Notes: a model not told the origin generated them from the sequence alone. A stretch of 64,000 nt of DNA from Hyphomicrobiales bacterium (GCA_027483945.1 JAIXTM010000015.1:1-64000), one strand, 5' to 3'. Shown: positions 1 through 12,093, counted from the first letter of the stretch. A program made the numbers and translations.

Positions 1-661
1 CCTTAACAACGGTCCTCATGCTGAGGTGCGAGCGAAGCGAGCCTCGAAGCACGCACGAATGGCCGTGAGCGCATCCCCCTCCTCCCGCGCAGCGGCGGGG
101 AGGGGCCAGGGGTGGGGGGCGCCGGGCGTGGAGCTCTTACCCGCAGGACGGAACCCCGTCCCACCGCCCCTCACCCCGGCCCTCTCCCCGCGGGCGGGGA
201 GAGGGGGAGAGCCCGCAACGGCTACCATCCCCTCGCCCCCATCGGGGGAGAGGGACAGGGTGAGGGGGCGCAGGGCATGGAGCTGGGATTCGCGGCCAAG
301 GGCTCGCCCCGTCGCAACGCCCCCCACCCTCACCCTCCCCGCCGCAAGCGGGGAGAGGGGAGAACGCGGCGCCGGACCCTTCCACGACGAAGGCAATCCG
401 CAGCCGATCCCTCCTCGCGAGGGAGAAAGATGCGGCTGGCAGTGAGCCTGACGCCTCGTCCTTCGAGGCCGCTTCGCGGCACCTCAGGATGAGGCTTCAA
501 TTGGCAGTGCGTGCTTCCCAACGGTCCTCATGCTGAGGTGCGAGCGAAGCGAGCCTCGAAGCACGCACAATGCCGGCGCAGCCCGATCCCTCCACGCGAG
601 TGAAGGGACCGAGGGGGTCGTCGAACAGGCCGGCCTCGACGACGGGCTTCGCAGGCTGGCC
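1..661. repeat. Gene-free repeat nest downstream of ligA
   Basis: No convincing coding sequence lies here; the open frames on both strands are low-complexity R/P/G-rich reads of repeats. The stretch holds a half element at about 15-57, four to five CT-rich/GA-rich hairpin units between about 83 and 430 (a pyrimidine-rich arm, a short GC loop and the complementary purine-rich arm), and a composite palindromic element at 452-568. It lies immediately downstream of the ligA stop codon, so a ligA transcript would run into it. The hairpins could end or stabilise transcripts, but that is inference. Confidence 0.8.
452..568. repeat. Composite palindromic dispersed repeat, copy 1
   Basis: The left half begins CGCCTCGTCCTTCGAGG and ends CACCTCAGGATGAGGCTT. 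The right half begins GGTCCTCATGCTGAGGTGC and ends GCCTCGAAGCACGCAC. The two halves are approximate inverted repeats of one another, joined by a short spacer containing TTGGCAGTGCG. The same composite recurs at 17129-17265 and a lone right half occurs at about 15-57. Elements of this kind (REP-like palindromes with CCTCA..TGAGG cores) are common between genes in Hyphomicrobiales. Confidence 0.75.
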
Positions 662-2830
<2,169 letters not shown>

Positions 2831-4501
2831 TCAGCCTGCGGCCTGGAGCAGACGGCTTGCGGCCGCCCGCGCCTCCTCGGTGATGGTCGCGCCGGCGAGC
2901 ATGCGCGCGATCTCCTCGCGGCGCTCCGCGTCGCCGAGGGCCGAGACCTGCGTCGCCACGCGCTCGCCGCCGGCATCGCTGCGCTTCTCGATGAGGAAAT
3001 GCGCATCGGCCCGCGCCGCCACCTGCGGGGCGTGGGTCACGGACATGACCTGCACCCCGCGCGCGAGGCGCGCCAGGCGCTGGCCGATCGCGTCGGCCAC
3101 GGCGCCGCCGACACCGGTATCGATCTCGTCGAAGACGAGCGTCGGCGCCGAGGCCCGGTCCGCCAGCACGACCTTCAGCGCCAGCATGAAGCGGGACAGC
3201 TCGCCCCCCGAGGCGATCTTCGCCATCGGGCCGGGCCGCGTGCCGGGATTGGTCTGGACCCAGAATTCCACCCGGTCGAGGCCGGCCTCGTCGCGGGACG
3301 CCTCGTCGGTCGTGATCTGCGTCGTGAAGCGGGCCCGCTCCAGCTTGAGCGGCGGCAATTCGGCGTTGACCGCCGCATCGAGGCCGGCGCCCACCTCGCG
3401 GCGGCGGGCGCTCAAGGTCCGCGCGGCCGAAAGATAGGCCGTCTCGGCCTCGGCCAGCTCCGCCTCGCGGCGCTTCAGGGCTTCTTCGCCGCCATCGATC
3501 TCGGCGAGAAGCGCGGCCGAGCGCGACGAAAGCGCCGCCAGCTCGTCCACCGCAACGTTGTGCTTGCGGGCGGCGGCGCGCAGCGCGAACAGGCGCTCCT
3601 CGGTGCGCTCCAGCTCGCGCGGATCGAACTCGGCTTCCCGAAGCAGCGTCTCCAGGACGGTGCGGGCCTCGTCCATGGCGATGAGGACCGCGTCCAGCGT
3701 CTTCACCGCCGGCTCGACGAGCCTGGGCGCGCTGGCCGCGCGGCGCTCCAGCTTGCGCATGGCCGCGGAGATGACGGGGCCGGGCGCGCCCTGCCCGGCG
3801 ATGGCCTCGAACGCCTCGTTCAGTTCGGTGACGACCTTCTCGGCCTGCATCATCGTGGTGCGGCGTTCGGCGAGGGCGTCCTCCTCGCCGGTCTCCGGCT
3901 TCAGCGCGGACAATTCCTCGACGACGTGCCGCAGGTAATCGGCGTCGCGCGCCGCGGCCGCGACGGCGGCCCGCTGGCTCTCCAGCGCGGAGCGGAGCGC
4001 CGCGTAGCGCCTGGCCGCCTCGGCGACCGCCCGGGCCTCGCGCTGCAGGCCGCCATAGGCGTCGAGGATCGCCCTGTGCGTCGCGGGATCGACCAGCGCG
4101 CGGTCGTCGTGCTGGCCGTGGATCTCCACCAGCGAGGCGCCGACCGCCCGCAGGACCTGCACGGAGGCCGGCTGGTCGTTGACGAAGGCGCGGGTGCGCC
4201 CGTCCGCCATCTGCACGCGCCGCAGGATGAGATCGCCGTCGTCGTCGAGCCCGGCCTCGCGCAGCACCGCGCGGGAGGGATGGTCGCCGCCGACGTCGAA
4301 GGCGGCGATGACCTGGCCCTGGGCGGCGCCGTGCCGCACCAGCGCGCCGTCGCCCCGCCCGCCGAGGGCGAGCGCGAAGGCATCGAGGAGGATGGATTTG
4401 CCGGCGCCGGTCTCGCCCGTCAGCACGGACAGGCCCGGCCCGAAACCCAGTTCAAGCCGGTCGATCAGGACGATGTCGCGAATGGAGAGCTGGACGAGCA
4501 T
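2831..4501 (-). CDS. recN: DNA repair protein RecN
   Basis: RecN is an SMC-like ATPase that acts at double-strand breaks in recombinational repair. The 556-aa product has a Walker A motif GETGAGKS at residues 29-36, a long central coiled-coil rich in Ala, Glu and Arg, and near the C-terminus the ABC signature (ASGGELSRF) followed by Walker B with FDEIDTGVGG. Length matches the family (about 550 aa). It lies 21 bp downstream of bamD and 6 bp upstream of ligA in the same direction. No GTTC-N7-GTTC LexA box was recognised directly upstream, so SOS control is not evident; expression probably comes from the upstream operon. Confidence 0.97.
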   Translation of the reverse strand: MLVQLSIRDIVLIDRLELGFGPGLSVLTGETGAGKSILLDAFALALGGRGDGALVRHGAAQGQVIAAFDVGGDHPSRAVLREAGLDDDGDLILRRVQMADGRTRAFVNDQPASVQVLRAVGASLVEIHGQHDDRALVDPATHRAILDAYGGLQREARAVAEAARRYAALRSALESQRAAVAAAARDADYLRHVVEELSALKPETGEEDALAERRTTMMQAEKVVTELNEAFEAIAGQGAPGPVISAAMRKLERRAASAPRLVEPAVKTLDAVLIAMDEARTVLETLLREAEFDPRELERTEERLFALRAAARKHNVAVDELAALSSRSAALLAEIDGGEEALKRREAELAEAETAYLSAARTLSARRREVGAGLDAAVNAELPPLKLERARFTTQITTDEASRDEAGLDRVEFWVQTNPGTRPGPMAKIASGGELSRFMLALKVVLADRASAPTLVFDEIDTGVGGAVADAIGQRLARLARGVQVMSVTHAPQVAARADAHFLIEKRSDAGGERVATQVSALGDAERREEIARMLAGATITEEARAAASRLLQAAG

Positions 4502-4522
4502 GCGCTCTCCGCGCGGAAACGA

Positions 4523-5416
4523 TCAGTTGCTGAGGCCCACCGTCCGCGCGACGCCCTGGAAGGCGCGGCTGATCCAGGACCCCTTCTCCTCGCGCGGCTC
4601 GAGCCCGCGCGACTGCAGGAGCACGTAGGCGTCCTTGTACCAGGGGCTGTCCGGGAAGTTGTGGCCGAGCACGGCCGCGGCCGTCTGCGCCTCGTTGACG
4701 ATGCCCATGGCCATGTAGGCCTCGGTGAGGCGCATCAGCGCCTCCTCGACATGGCGCGTCGTCTGGTACTTGGATACGACGTCGCGATAGCGGTTGATCG
4801 CGCCCGTGTAATTGCGCTTCTCCAGGTAGTACTTGCCCACCAGCATCTCCTTGCCGGCAAGCTGGTCACGCGCCACCTGGATCTTCTGCTTGGCGTCGTT
4901 GACATATTCGGAGCGGGGATAGCGCTCGATCAGCTCCTGCAGGGCGACGATGGCCTTCTCGGTCCGCTCCTGGTCGCGGGAGATGTCCGTGATCTGGTTG
5001 TAGTAGGACGAGGCCATGAGGTACTGCGCATAGGCCGCGTCCTCGCCGGACGGGTGCAGCGTCACGTAGCGGCGCGCCGCCGAGATCGCGTCGTCATATT
5101 CGCCGGCCTCGTGATAGGCATAGGCCGACAGGACCATCGCTTTGCGCGCCCACGGCGAATAGGGCGACTGCTTGTCCACCTCGGTGAACTTCTTGGCCGC
5201 GCCGGAATAGTCGTTCTTGGCGAGGCGGGCGAGGCCGTCATTGTAGATCGTGTCCGGCGGGACCTGGGCCACGATCTCGGGCTTGTAGGTCTCGGACCGG
5301 TCGAACGGATTGAGGGCCGAGAGGCTCTCGCAGGCCGCGAGCGGCATGGCGACCGCGCCGAGCAGCACGATGCGCGCGGCAAGCGACGGAAGCGACCGGG
5401 AACGAAGCGACGTCAT
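4523..5416 (-). CDS. bamD: Outer-membrane assembly lipoprotein BamD
   Basis: BamD is the essential lipoprotein of the BAM complex, which folds beta-barrel proteins into the outer membrane. The 297-aa precursor has a basic N-terminus, a hydrophobic stretch and a lipobox LAAC with the lipidated cysteine at residue 29. The mature part is built of TPR-like helical hairpins typical of BamD (for example YNDGLARL, AMVLSAYAYHEAGEYDDAI and YLMASSYYNQI). It lies between lpxC (149 bp upstream) and recN (21 bp downstream). The lpxC-bamD-recN-ligA order is conserved in many Hyphomicrobiales and supports the call. The 149-bp gap to lpxC contains a TGGGGAC-CGC-GTCCCCA hairpin at about 5510-5526 with no T-tract. 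Confidence 0.96.
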   Translation of the reverse strand: MTSLRSRSLPSLAARIVLLGAVAMPLAACESLSALNPFDRSETYKPEIVAQVPPDTIYNDGLARLAKNDYSGAAKKFTEVDKQSPYSPWARKAMVLSAYAYHEAGEYDDAISAARRYVTLHPSGEDAAYAQYLMASSYYNQITDISRDQERTEKAIVALQELIERYPRSEYVNDAKQKIQVARDQLAGKEMLVGKYYLEKRNYTGAINRYRDVVSKYQTTRHVEEALMRLTEAYMAMGIVNEAQTAAAVLGHNFPDSPWYKDAYVLLQSRGLEPREEKGSWISRAFQGVARTVGLSN

Positions 5417-5565
5417 GCGGGGCTGGACCTTATCTGCAATCCGGCCGGGGACGACCCCGGAACCGACGGACGCTCTTTAGCGCAAAACGGGCAGCCGCGC
5501 CAACCCGGATGGGGACCGCGTCCCCACGTCGCTGGCGGGACGGCCGCGACGGGCCTAGGCGTGGC

Positions 5566-6507
5566 TCAGTGGGTATCGGGCGCGAAGGCCGGCTGGATGG
5601 CCGGGATGTCCGCATAACCAGCCTCGCGACGGCCCCCAGCCTCCACGATGGCGTAATTGGCGCGGTCGGAGAACAGGGCCTCCAGCACCGCGACATTCAT
5701 GCGATGGCCGCCGCAATAGGAGCGGTACTCGCCCAGGATCGCATGGCCGGCCAGCGCCAGGTCGCCGATGGCGTCCAGGAGCTTGTGCCGCACGAACTCG
5801 TCCGGATAGCGCAGGCCTTCCGGGTTCACGACGCCCTCGTCGGCTACGGCGACCGTGTTGTCCAGCGAGGCGCCGAGCGCGTAGCCGGCCTTCCACAGCC
5901 GCTCCACGTCGCGCATGAAGCCGAAAGTGCGGGCGCGGGCGATGTCGCGGCGGTAGGAGCCGGCCTCCAGCTCGTAGACCCGGCGCTGGCGGCCGATCAC
6001 GGCGCTGTCGAAATCGATCTCGACGTCGAGGCGGAAGCCGCGCTCGAAGGGATGCAGCTCGGCGAAGGCCCGGCCGTGCTCGACGCGCACGGGGCGCAGC
6101 ACCTTCACGAAGCGGCGCGGCGCGGCCTGCTGGGCGAGGCCGACCTGGTCGATCGCATCCACGAACAGGGCGGCGCTGCCGTCCATGATCGGCATTTCGG
6201 GCCCGTCGATCTCGACCAGCACGTTGTCGACGCCAAGGCCCATCAGGGCCGACATCAGGTGCTCGATCGTGGCGACGCTGCCGCTGTCGGTGTCGCCCAG
6301 GACGGTGCAGAGCTCGGTGGCCGACACGCCCAGATGCCGCGCCTCGATCAGGCGCTCGCGGCCGCCGGCGATGCCGGTGCGCAGGAAGACGATGCCGTGA
6401 TGGGCGTCGGCGGGGTGCAGGACGATCTGGACGGGAGCGTTGGAATGGACGCCGTTGCCGGTGAGGGTCACCCGGTCCCGCAAGGTCGTCTGCTTCGCGA
6501 ACTTCAT
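5566..6507 (-). CDS. lpxC: UDP-3-O-acyl-N-acetylglucosamine deacetylase LpxC
   Basis: LpxC catalyses the committed, zinc-dependent step of lipid A synthesis, deacetylating UDP-3-O-acyl-GlcNAc in the cytoplasm. The 313-aa sequence has the family's zinc ligands: His83 in IEHLMSAL, and His241 and Asp245 in HKLLDAIGDL. His268 in GGHRM corresponds to the catalytic histidine. The N-terminus LRDRVTLTGNGVHSN is also typical. It is slightly longer than the E. coli enzyme because of a short C-terminal extension. It follows ftsZ in the same direction, but a strong terminator (6746-6786) separates them, so it needs its own promoter in 6508-6745. The ftsZ-lpxC order is conserved across many proteobacteria. 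Confidence 0.98.
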   Translation of the reverse strand: MKFAKQTTLRDRVTLTGNGVHSNAPVQIVLHPADAHHGIVFLRTGIAGGRERLIEARHLGVSATELCTVLGDTDSGSVATIEHLMSALMGLGVDNVLVEIDGPEMPIMDGSAALFVDAIDQVGLAQQAAPRRFVKVLRPVRVEHGRAFAELHPFERGFRLDVEIDFDSAVIGRQRRVYELEAGSYRRDIARARTFGFMRDVERLWKAGYALGASLDNTVAVADEGVVNPEGLRYPDEFVRHKLLDAIGDLALAGHAILGEYRSYCGGHRMNVAVLEALFSDRANYAIVEAGGRREAGYADIPAIQPAFAPDTH

Positions 6508-6812
6508 TCCGACTTATCCCTGACCGACATGCGACAACCGGTGGCTACCGCTGGATGGCGGATGCCGGTGGTCTCGCCGTCACTCGATCTGAACGCCCCG
6601 TACGTGTCCGGGCTCTTCTGGCCGGACGTTTTGATTGCCGGCACAATAGTCGTGCCCCCCTCTCGCCTCAAATCACGCTTTCTTACGGTCTGTTACAGGC
6701 CGGCGAGAGCGGCAGCTTGCCGCTAAGTTCTTGAAGAACATGTTAAAAAGACAGGCGCCCGATTGCGGCTGCAATCGGGCGCCTGTGGATTGTAACGGCG
6801 AGCGGCGGGGTG
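6508..6812. other. ftsZ-lpxC intergenic region
   Basis: This is 305 bp without a gene. It holds the ftsZ terminator (6746-6786) and, on the lpxC side, two adjacent perfect inverted repeats: AGCGGCA-GCT-TGCCGCT at 6708-6724 and GTTCTT-G-AAGAAC at 6727-6739. The rest, about 6508-6700, is less GC-rich than the flanking genes and must contain the lpxC promoter, but no clear -35/-10 pair could be assigned by eye. Confidence 0.7.
6746..6786 (-). terminator. Strong intrinsic terminator of the dcw cluster after ftsZ
   Basis: A perfect 16-bp stem, ACAGGCGCCCGATTGC (6751-6766) paired with its complement at 6771-6786, encloses a 4-nt loop. On the minus strand the stem is followed by CTTTTTAACA. It starts 26 nt beyond the ftsZ stop, so it is positioned to end the dcw transcript. 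Confidence 0.92.
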
Positions 6813-8522
6813 TCAGTTGGCCTGGCGCCGCAGGAAGGCGGGAATCTCCAGCTGGTCGTCGTCGAGCGTCCGGGCCGCCGGCTGGCGACCATGGGCGTCG
6901 AGCTGGCCCTGGGCCGGGCGGTAGCCGAGCGGAGCCGGCGGCGCGGCCGGGCGCTTGGTGTATTCGGCCTGGGCCGGAGACGGGCCGGCCTGGCGCGGCA
7001 CGACCGGCTCGATGGCGCGCGGCAGCTCGGCCGGGGCGACGGGGCCGCCCTCCTCCTTGCGGCCGAGGCCGACCGAGGCGAGGCGCTGGAGCAGCGTCAT
7101 GCGCTTGTGGTCGGCGCTTTGCGCCGGCATGGCCGGGGCGCCCATCACCTCCTCGCGGACCTGGTCGCGGACATGGACCGGCAGTTCGTCGACCCGCGGC
7201 ATGCGCACCGGGCGCACGACGCCGCGATCGGCGGCCGGCGGCAGGAACGGCATGTCCATCGCGGGCTCCTCCGCCGGGACCGGGGCCGGGGCGGCGGGCT
7301 CGAACGCGGTGGCGGCCGGGCGGGCGGCCGGGGCGATGGTCACGTCCGGATGCAGGGCCGACGGCTGCGGCGCGGCCTCCACGACCGGGGCGGGCTCGAC
7401 CGCCTTCGGCGCCTCGGCCGGCATCGCCAGCGGCGCGCGGGCGATCGCGGCCGGCGGCGTGGCCCGCGCCCGGGCCTCGGCCCGCAGGCGCTCGGCAACC
7501 TCGGCGATGCGCTGCTCGGTCTCGCTCAGCTCGCCGCCGCCGCGGGCCGTCTGCAGGTGATGGTCGATGCCGGTGGCGACGACCGACACGCGGATGATGC
7601 CGTCGAGGCTGGCGTCGAACGTCGCGCCCAGGATGATGTTGGCGTCCTGGTCGACCTCCTCGCGGATGCGGGTCGCGGCCTCGTCCACCTCATAGAGGGT
7701 GAGGTCGTTGCCGCCCGTGATCGAGATCAGCAGGCCGCGGGCGCCCTTCATGGACACGTCGTCGAGGAGCGGGTTTGCGATGGCGGCCTCGGCGGCGGTG
7801 ATCGCCCGGCGCTCGCCGGTGGCTTCGCCCGTGCCCATCATCGCCTTGCCCATGTCGCGCATGATCGCGCGCACGTCGGCGAAGTCGAGGTTGATGAGGC
7901 CTTCCTTGACCATGAGGTCGGTGATGCAGGCGACGCCCGAATAGAGCACCTGGTCGGCCATCGCGAAGGCGTCGGCGAAGGTGGTCTTCTCGGTCGCGAC
8001 CCGGAACAGGTTCTGGTTCGGGATCACGATCAGCGTGTCGACCGATTGCTGCAGCTCGATGATGCCGGCCTCGGCCACCCGCATCCGGCGGGCGCCCTCG
8101 AACTGGAACGGCTTGGTGACCACGCCGACGGTCAGGATGCCCATCTCCCGGGCCGCGCGGGCGACGACCGGAGCGGCGCCGGTGCCGGTGCCGCCGCCCA
8201 TGCCGGCGGTGATGAAGACCATGTGCGCGCCGGCGAGCTGGTCGCGAATCTCGTCGATGACCTCCTCGGCCGCGACGCGCCCGACTTCCGGCTGCGAACC
8301 GGCGCCGAGGCCTTCCGTTACGGCAAGGCCCATCTGCACGATGCGGCTGGCCTTGGACAGGGTCAGCGCCTGCGCGTCCGTGTTGGCCACCACGAAGTCG
8401 ACCCCCTGGAGGCCGGCCTCGATCATGTTGTTGACCGCGTTGCCGCCGGCACCGCCGACGCCGAACACCGTGATGTGGGGCTTCAGTTCCCGGATGTCCG
8501 GAGCCTGCAGGTTGATCGCCAT
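6813..8522 (-). CDS. ftsZ: Cell division GTPase FtsZ
   Basis: FtsZ polymerises into the Z-ring that recruits the division machinery. The start chosen is [10 protein letters not shown], giving 569 aa; GGAGAGAGG sits 6-7 nt upstream, whereas an in-frame ATG 54 bp further up lacks such a site. The GTP-binding signature GGGTGTG is at residues 109-115 and the [10 protein letters not shown] loop carries the GTPase-activating aspartate. A long Ala/Pro/Glu-rich linker of over 200 residues follows and ends in the conserved C-terminal peptide [12 protein letters not shown], which binds FtsA and other partners. The protein is far longer than E. coli FtsZ (383 aa), as usual in Hyphomicrobiales. It is the last dcw gene, 91 bp after ftsA, and is followed by a strong terminator. 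Confidence 0.98.
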   Translation of the reverse strand: MAINLQAPDIRELKPHITVFGVGGAGGNAVNNMIEAGLQGVDFVVANTDAQALTLSKASRIVQMGLAVTEGLGAGSQPEVGRVAAEEVIDEIRDQLAGAHMVFITAGMGGGTGTGAAPVVARAAREMGILTVGVVTKPFQFEGARRMRVAEAGIIELQQSVDTLIVIPNQNLFRVATEKTTFADAFAMADQVLYSGVACITDLMVKEGLINLDFADVRAIMRDMGKAMMGTGEATGERRAITAAEAAIANPLLDDVSMKGARGLLISITGGNDLTLYEVDEAATRIREEVDQDANIILGATFDASLDGIIRVSVVATGIDHHLQTARGGGELSETEQRIAEVAERLRAEARARATPPAAIARAPLAMPAEAPKAVEPAPVVEAAPQPSALHPDVTIAPAARPAATAFEPAAPAPVPAEEPAMDMPFLPPAADRGVVRPVRMPRVDELPVHVRDQVREEVMGAPAMPAQSADHKRMTLLQRLASVGLGRKEEGGPVAPAELPRAIEPVVPRQAGPSPAQAEYTKRPAAPPAPLGYRPAQGQLDAHGRQPAARTLDDDQLEIPAFLRRQAN

Positions 8523-8613
8523 GATGGCCTCTCTCCAAGTGGCGCTCGGCAGGCGCCCTAACGCTGATGAATCCAATCCGGACCGGGCCGCCGCGCCCCG
8601 TCCTTCAAGCTCG

Positions 8614-9930
8614 CTAGAAACTGTCCCGGATCCACCGGCCGAACCGGGAGATGTAGCCCCCGGTCCCGGTGTCCCGGTACGTGTTGTGGTTCGGTTCGAA
8701 ATGCTCCAGATGCGCCACCTGCGGGTAGACCAGGAGGCCGACCGCGCAGGAGAAGGCGGGCCCCTTGGCCGCCTCCGGCAGACCCTTGATCCCGAGCGGC
8801 CGCCCGATGCGGACCTGGCCGCCCAGGATGCGCCGCGCGATGTCCGTCATGCCCGTGAGCTGCGCCGCGCCGCCGGTGAGGACGATGCGCCGCCCGGCTT
8901 CTCCGGACGCACCCGCCTGCCGCAGCCGGTCGCGCGCCAGTTCCAGGATCTCCTCGACCCGCGGGCGGATGATCCGCACCAGGTGCGAGCGGGGGATGTG
9001 GCTGGGCACGTCGCGCTCGTCCTCGTCCACCTGGTGGACGGCGATGGTCTCGCGGTCGTCGGAGGCGGAGACCAGCGTGGAGCCGTAGAGCGTCTTCAGA
9101 CGCTCGGCGGCGGCGACGCGGGTGGACAGGCCGCGGGCCACGTCCATCGTGATGTGATGGCCGCCCACCGCGATGGCATCGATATGGATCAGGCTGCCGC
9201 GGGAGAACACGCCGGTGGAGGTCGTGCCCCCGCCCATGTCGATGACGATGGCGCCCATCTCGGCCTCGTCGTCGACGAGGGCGGACAGGCCGGAGGCATA
9301 GGGGGTCGAGACCACGGCCTCGATGTCCAGGTGGCAGCGTTCCACCGCCAGCATCACGTTGCGGGCGGCGGCGAGGTCCGCGCCCACGACATGCATGGAG
9401 ACGCCGAGCTTCTCGCCGATCATGCCGGTCGGGTCGATGATCTCGTTCTGCGCGTCGAGCGTGAAGCCGGTGGGCAGGGCATGGAGCACCGCGCGCCCCG
9501 GGCGCAGGCCGTGGGCGCTGGCCGCCTCCAGCGCGCGCTGCATGTCGCGCTCGCCGACGGAGCCGCGGATCGGCACGTCGGCGGCGAAATGTTCCGAGCC
9601 CATCCGGCCGCCGGTCAGGTTCACGATGACCGACTTGACCTCGACCTTGGCCATGCGCTCGGCGGCGTCCACCGCCTGGCGGATCGACTGCTCGGCTGCC
9701 TCCAGGTCGGTGACGACGCCGCCCTTGAGGCCGAGCGAGCGCTGATGGCCGATGCCGAGGACCCGCGCGATATGCGTGCGGCCCTTCAGCGTCTCGGAGG
9801 GCTGCATCGGCCGCAATTCGGCGACGATGCACACGATCTTGGACGTGCCGATGTCGAGCACCGACAGGGTCGCGCTGCGCCGCGCCGAAAGCGGCCGCAT
9901 CCGGGGCGTGACGCCGTAGGGCTGGCTCAT
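8614..9930 (-). CDS. ftsA: Cell division protein FtsA
   Basis: FtsA is an actin-like ATPase that anchors FtsZ filaments to the membrane through a C-terminal amphipathic helix. The 438-aa product shows the phosphate-1 motif [15 protein letters not shown] near the N-terminus, the SHS2-type 1C insert domain, and an ATP-binding [12 protein letters not shown] motif. Its C-terminus FGRWIRDSF is amphipathic and rich in aromatic and basic residues, as expected for a membrane-targeting sequence. The start codon overlaps the ftsQ stop by 4 bp (ATGA), suggesting translational coupling. Length is normal for the family. Confidence 0.97.
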   Translation of the reverse strand: MSQPYGVTPRMRPLSARRSATLSVLDIGTSKIVCIVAELRPMQPSETLKGRTHIARVLGIGHQRSLGLKGGVVTDLEAAEQSIRQAVDAAERMAKVEVKSVIVNLTGGRMGSEHFAADVPIRGSVGERDMQRALEAASAHGLRPGRAVLHALPTGFTLDAQNEIIDPTGMIGEKLGVSMHVVGADLAAARNVMLAVERCHLDIEAVVSTPYASGLSALVDDEAEMGAIVIDMGGGTTSTGVFSRGSLIHIDAIAVGGHHITMDVARGLSTRVAAAERLKTLYGSTLVSASDDRETIAVHQVDEDERDVPSHIPRSHLVRIIRPRVEEILELARDRLRQAGASGEAGRRIVLTGGAAQLTGMTDIARRILGGQVRIGRPLGIKGLPEAAKGPAFSCAVGLLVYPQVAHLEHFEPNHNTYRDTGTGGYISRFGRWIRDSF

Positions 9931-10916
9931 ACCTCGCCTCCCTTCGGCTTCGGCGCCTTCTTGGCGGCCTCCGCCCGGGCGGCGGCGGCCTCCTCGGTGA
10001 GGCGCATCGTGACGCGGTCGTGCTGGCGCAGGTCCACCTGGATGATGTCCTTCTCCAGCACCTGGTCGGACTTCTCCAGCTCGGCCAGCCGGCGCAGCGC
10101 GTCGAGGGCACCGTCCTCGGGCAGCGCGACGACGAGGCCGTTATCCAGCCGCAGGTTCCAGCGGCGCCCGCCAACGAGCGTCGCGGCGCTGATGCGCTGG
10201 GCGACCGGACCGGCCGCGGCGCGCAGCTTCAGATAGTCCCCGACCCGCTTGTTGGCGCCCTCGCCCACCACGAAGGGCAGGTTGACGAAGCGCTCGTCCT
10301 GCATCGTGTCGATGACGGTGCCGTCGGCAGCCACGACGAAGACGTCGCCCTGGTTCTGCCAGAGCGCGAAGGGCTCGCGCTCGGTGAGCGTGATCGTGAT
10401 CTCGTTGGGATAGAGCTTGCGGACCGAGGCCTGCTTGACCAGCGGCAGCGCCTCGATGCGCTCCTGCATGCCGGCGATGTCGACGAAGGGCATGGACTGG
10501 CGCGGGTCGATGCCGGCGGCGCGCAGGACCTCGCCCTCCTTCAACTCCGCGATGCCGGAGATGACGACCCGGTCGATGCCGAGGCCGACGAGGCGCGCCA
10601 GCGCGTGGTGGATCTCGCCGTGATGGGTGCGGAAGGTCGCGACCTGGTCGCCCATGGCGAGGCCGGTCAGCCCGACGACGCCGTAGAAGGCGCCGAGCAG
10701 CCAGGTCCCGATGCCGCGCGGCAGGCGCCGTTCCAGCGGGATGGCGACCGAGGCGCGGGCCGGCGTGCGGCGGCCGCGCCGGGGCGAAGGCTCGAGCACG
10801 GGAAGGATCGTGGCTTTTGGCTGGGCGGCCGGACGGCCGCGACCGCGCGAGACCGGAGCGGCCCGAACGGCCGCCGGCGTCTCTACCGGTCGCAGGAGGC
10901 GTCTTCCACCATCCAT
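9927..10916 (-). CDS. ftsQ: Cell division protein FtsQ
   Basis: FtsQ is a bitopic divisome protein linking early and late division proteins in the periplasm. The 329-aa sequence begins with a basic, Pro/Arg-rich cytoplasmic segment of about 65 residues, then one membrane helix (about 70-88). A POTRA domain follows (about 117-185, with [19 protein letters not shown]) and then the FtsQ beta domain. The C-terminus is Ala/Lys-rich. The chosen ATG overlaps the end of ddl by 34 bp and has no strong ribosome-binding site, so a later start inside the basic tail is possible. The gene overlaps ftsA by 4 bp. Context ddl-ftsQ-ftsA-ftsZ is the classic dcw order. Confidence 0.94.
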   Translation of the reverse strand: MDGGRRLLRPVETPAAVRAAPVSRGRGRPAAQPKATILPVLEPSPRRGRRTPARASVAIPLERRLPRGIGTWLLGAFYGVVGLTGLAMGDQVATFRTHHGEIHHALARLVGLGIDRVVISGIAELKEGEVLRAAGIDPRQSMPFVDIAGMQERIEALPLVKQASVRKLYPNEITITLTEREPFALWQNQGDVFVVAADGTVIDTMQDERFVNLPFVVGEGANKRVGDYLKLRAAAGPVAQRISAATLVGGRRWNLRLDNGLVVALPEDGALDALRRLAELEKSDQVLEKDIIQVDLRQHDRVTMRLTEEAAAARAEAAKKAPKPKGGEV

Positions 10917-11806
10917 GTCACCAACTCGCCAAAAGAATAGCCCGCATGGGCTGCCAGCTCCGGCACGAGCGAGGTCTCGGTCATTCCGGGCTGCGTGTTC
11001 ACCTCCAGGACCACGAGTTCGCCCGTTCCACCGGGGCGGTCGTCGTAACGGAAGTCAGCACGGCTGACGCCTCGGCACCCGAGAGCTTGATGTGCCGTTA
11101 ACGCCAACTCTTGAACCTGTTGGTAAATATTCGGTTTAATCTGTGCGGGCAGAACGTGGATCGAGCCGCCTTTCGCGTACTTTGCGTCGAAGTCGTAGAA
11201 GCCGCCCGCCTGGGGCTGAATGTCTATGACGCCCAAGGCCTTGTCGCCCATGACGGCGCAGGTCAGCTCCCGCCCGGCGACATATTTCTCCACCAGCATC
11301 AGGTCGCCGTAAGCCCAGTCCTCCCGCGTTAACTCTTGCGGGGGATGCGAGCGGTCCTCGCGCACGATGATGACGCCGTAGGACGAGCCTTCGGACACGG
11401 GCTTCACCACGTAGGGCGGCTCCATCGGATGCGCGTTCGCGATGTCGCGGCGGTGCGCGACGAAGCCGCGGGCGAGCGGGATCCCGGCCGCCGCCATCAG
11501 CGTCTTGGCCACCTGCTTGTTCATGGCGACCGCCGAGGCGAGCACGCCCGAATGGGTGTAGGGGATGCGCAGGACCTCCAGGAGGCCCTGAATCGTGCCG
11601 CCCTCGCCGTCCGGGCCGTGCAGGGCGTTGAACGCCACATCCGGCCTCAGCCGGGCCAGCGTCTCGCCGATGTCGCGGCCGACATCGACCCGCGTCACGC
11701 GGTAGCCGGACGCTTCCAGCGCATCCGCGCAGGCCCGGCCCGAATTGAGGCTGACGCCGCGCTCCGACGACCATCCGCCCATGAGGACCGCGACGTGCTT
11801 GCTCAT
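10883..11806 (-). CDS. ddl: D-alanine--D-alanine ligase
   Basis: Ddl is an ATP-grasp enzyme that joins two D-alanines to make the terminal dipeptide of the peptidoglycan precursor. The start chosen is [11 protein letters not shown] (307 aa), 12 codons inside a longer frame, because the beta-strand/GG motif normally sits at the very N-terminus and a G-rich stretch lies about 10 nt upstream. The substrate-binding serine loop SEGSSYGV and the C-terminal [19 protein letters not shown] motif, with metal-binding Glu and Asn, are intact. It is separated from murB by 287 bp that contain a dispersed palindromic repeat, and it overlaps ftsQ by 34 bp. Confidence 0.97.
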   Translation of the reverse strand: MSKHVAVLMGGWSSERGVSLNSGRACADALEASGYRVTRVDVGRDIGETLARLRPDVAFNALHGPDGEGGTIQGLLEVLRIPYTHSGVLASAVAMNKQVAKTLMAAAGIPLARGFVAHRRDIANAHPMEPPYVVKPVSEGSSYGVIIVREDRSHPPQELTREDWAYGDLMLVEKYVAGRELTCAVMGDKALGVIDIQPQAGGFYDFDAKYAKGGSIHVLPAQIKPNIYQQVQELALTAHQALGCRGVSRADFRYDDRPGGTGELVVLEVNTQPGMTETSLVPELAAHAGYSFGELVTWMVEDASCDR

Positions 11807-11953
11807 GTCAGTTCGGCCCCCATCGCCGGGCGATGCACGCAAAGCGCACCGCGAATCATCTGGTGACGACAGGATTACCAGATCGGATTCGCCAGATCAG
11901 GCGGTGTAGCGCCTGGGCAATTGCTTCCGCGAGGGGAGTCGCTCACGCCCGAT

Positions 11954-12074
11954 GTCATCCCCGGCCGGAGCGCGAAGCGCGCAGGGGAAGGGGATCCAAA
12001 GAATCCCTGCCGTCCCTTGCCGGGACCGGCCCTGGTCTGGATCCCCTTCCCTCGCTTCGCTCGCCGGGGATGAC
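11954..12074. repeat. Long inverted dispersed repeat, murB-ddl gap
   Basis: A 121-bp element with ends GTCATCCCCGGC and GCCGGGGATGAC that are exact inverted repeats. Inner arms (AGGGGAAGGGGATCC and GGATCCCCTTCCCT) also pair. Related copies lie at 16903-17024 and 27069-27193. It occupies the centre of the murB-ddl gap (11807-12093); nothing else was recognised in that gap. A transcript through it could fold into one long stem. Confidence 0.85.
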
Positions 12075-12093
12075 AGGGGCTTGCGGTCCGGCG

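Noticed and set aside
26-521. Several overlapping open frames in the first 500 bp
   Set aside because: They translate palindromic repeats into R/P/G-rich sequence on both strands, with no ribosome-binding site or family motif.
6727-6739. Possible LexA (SOS) box near lpxC
   Set aside because: The site is an inverted GTTCTT/AAGAAC; the alphaproteobacterial LexA site is a direct GTTC-N7-GTTC repeat.
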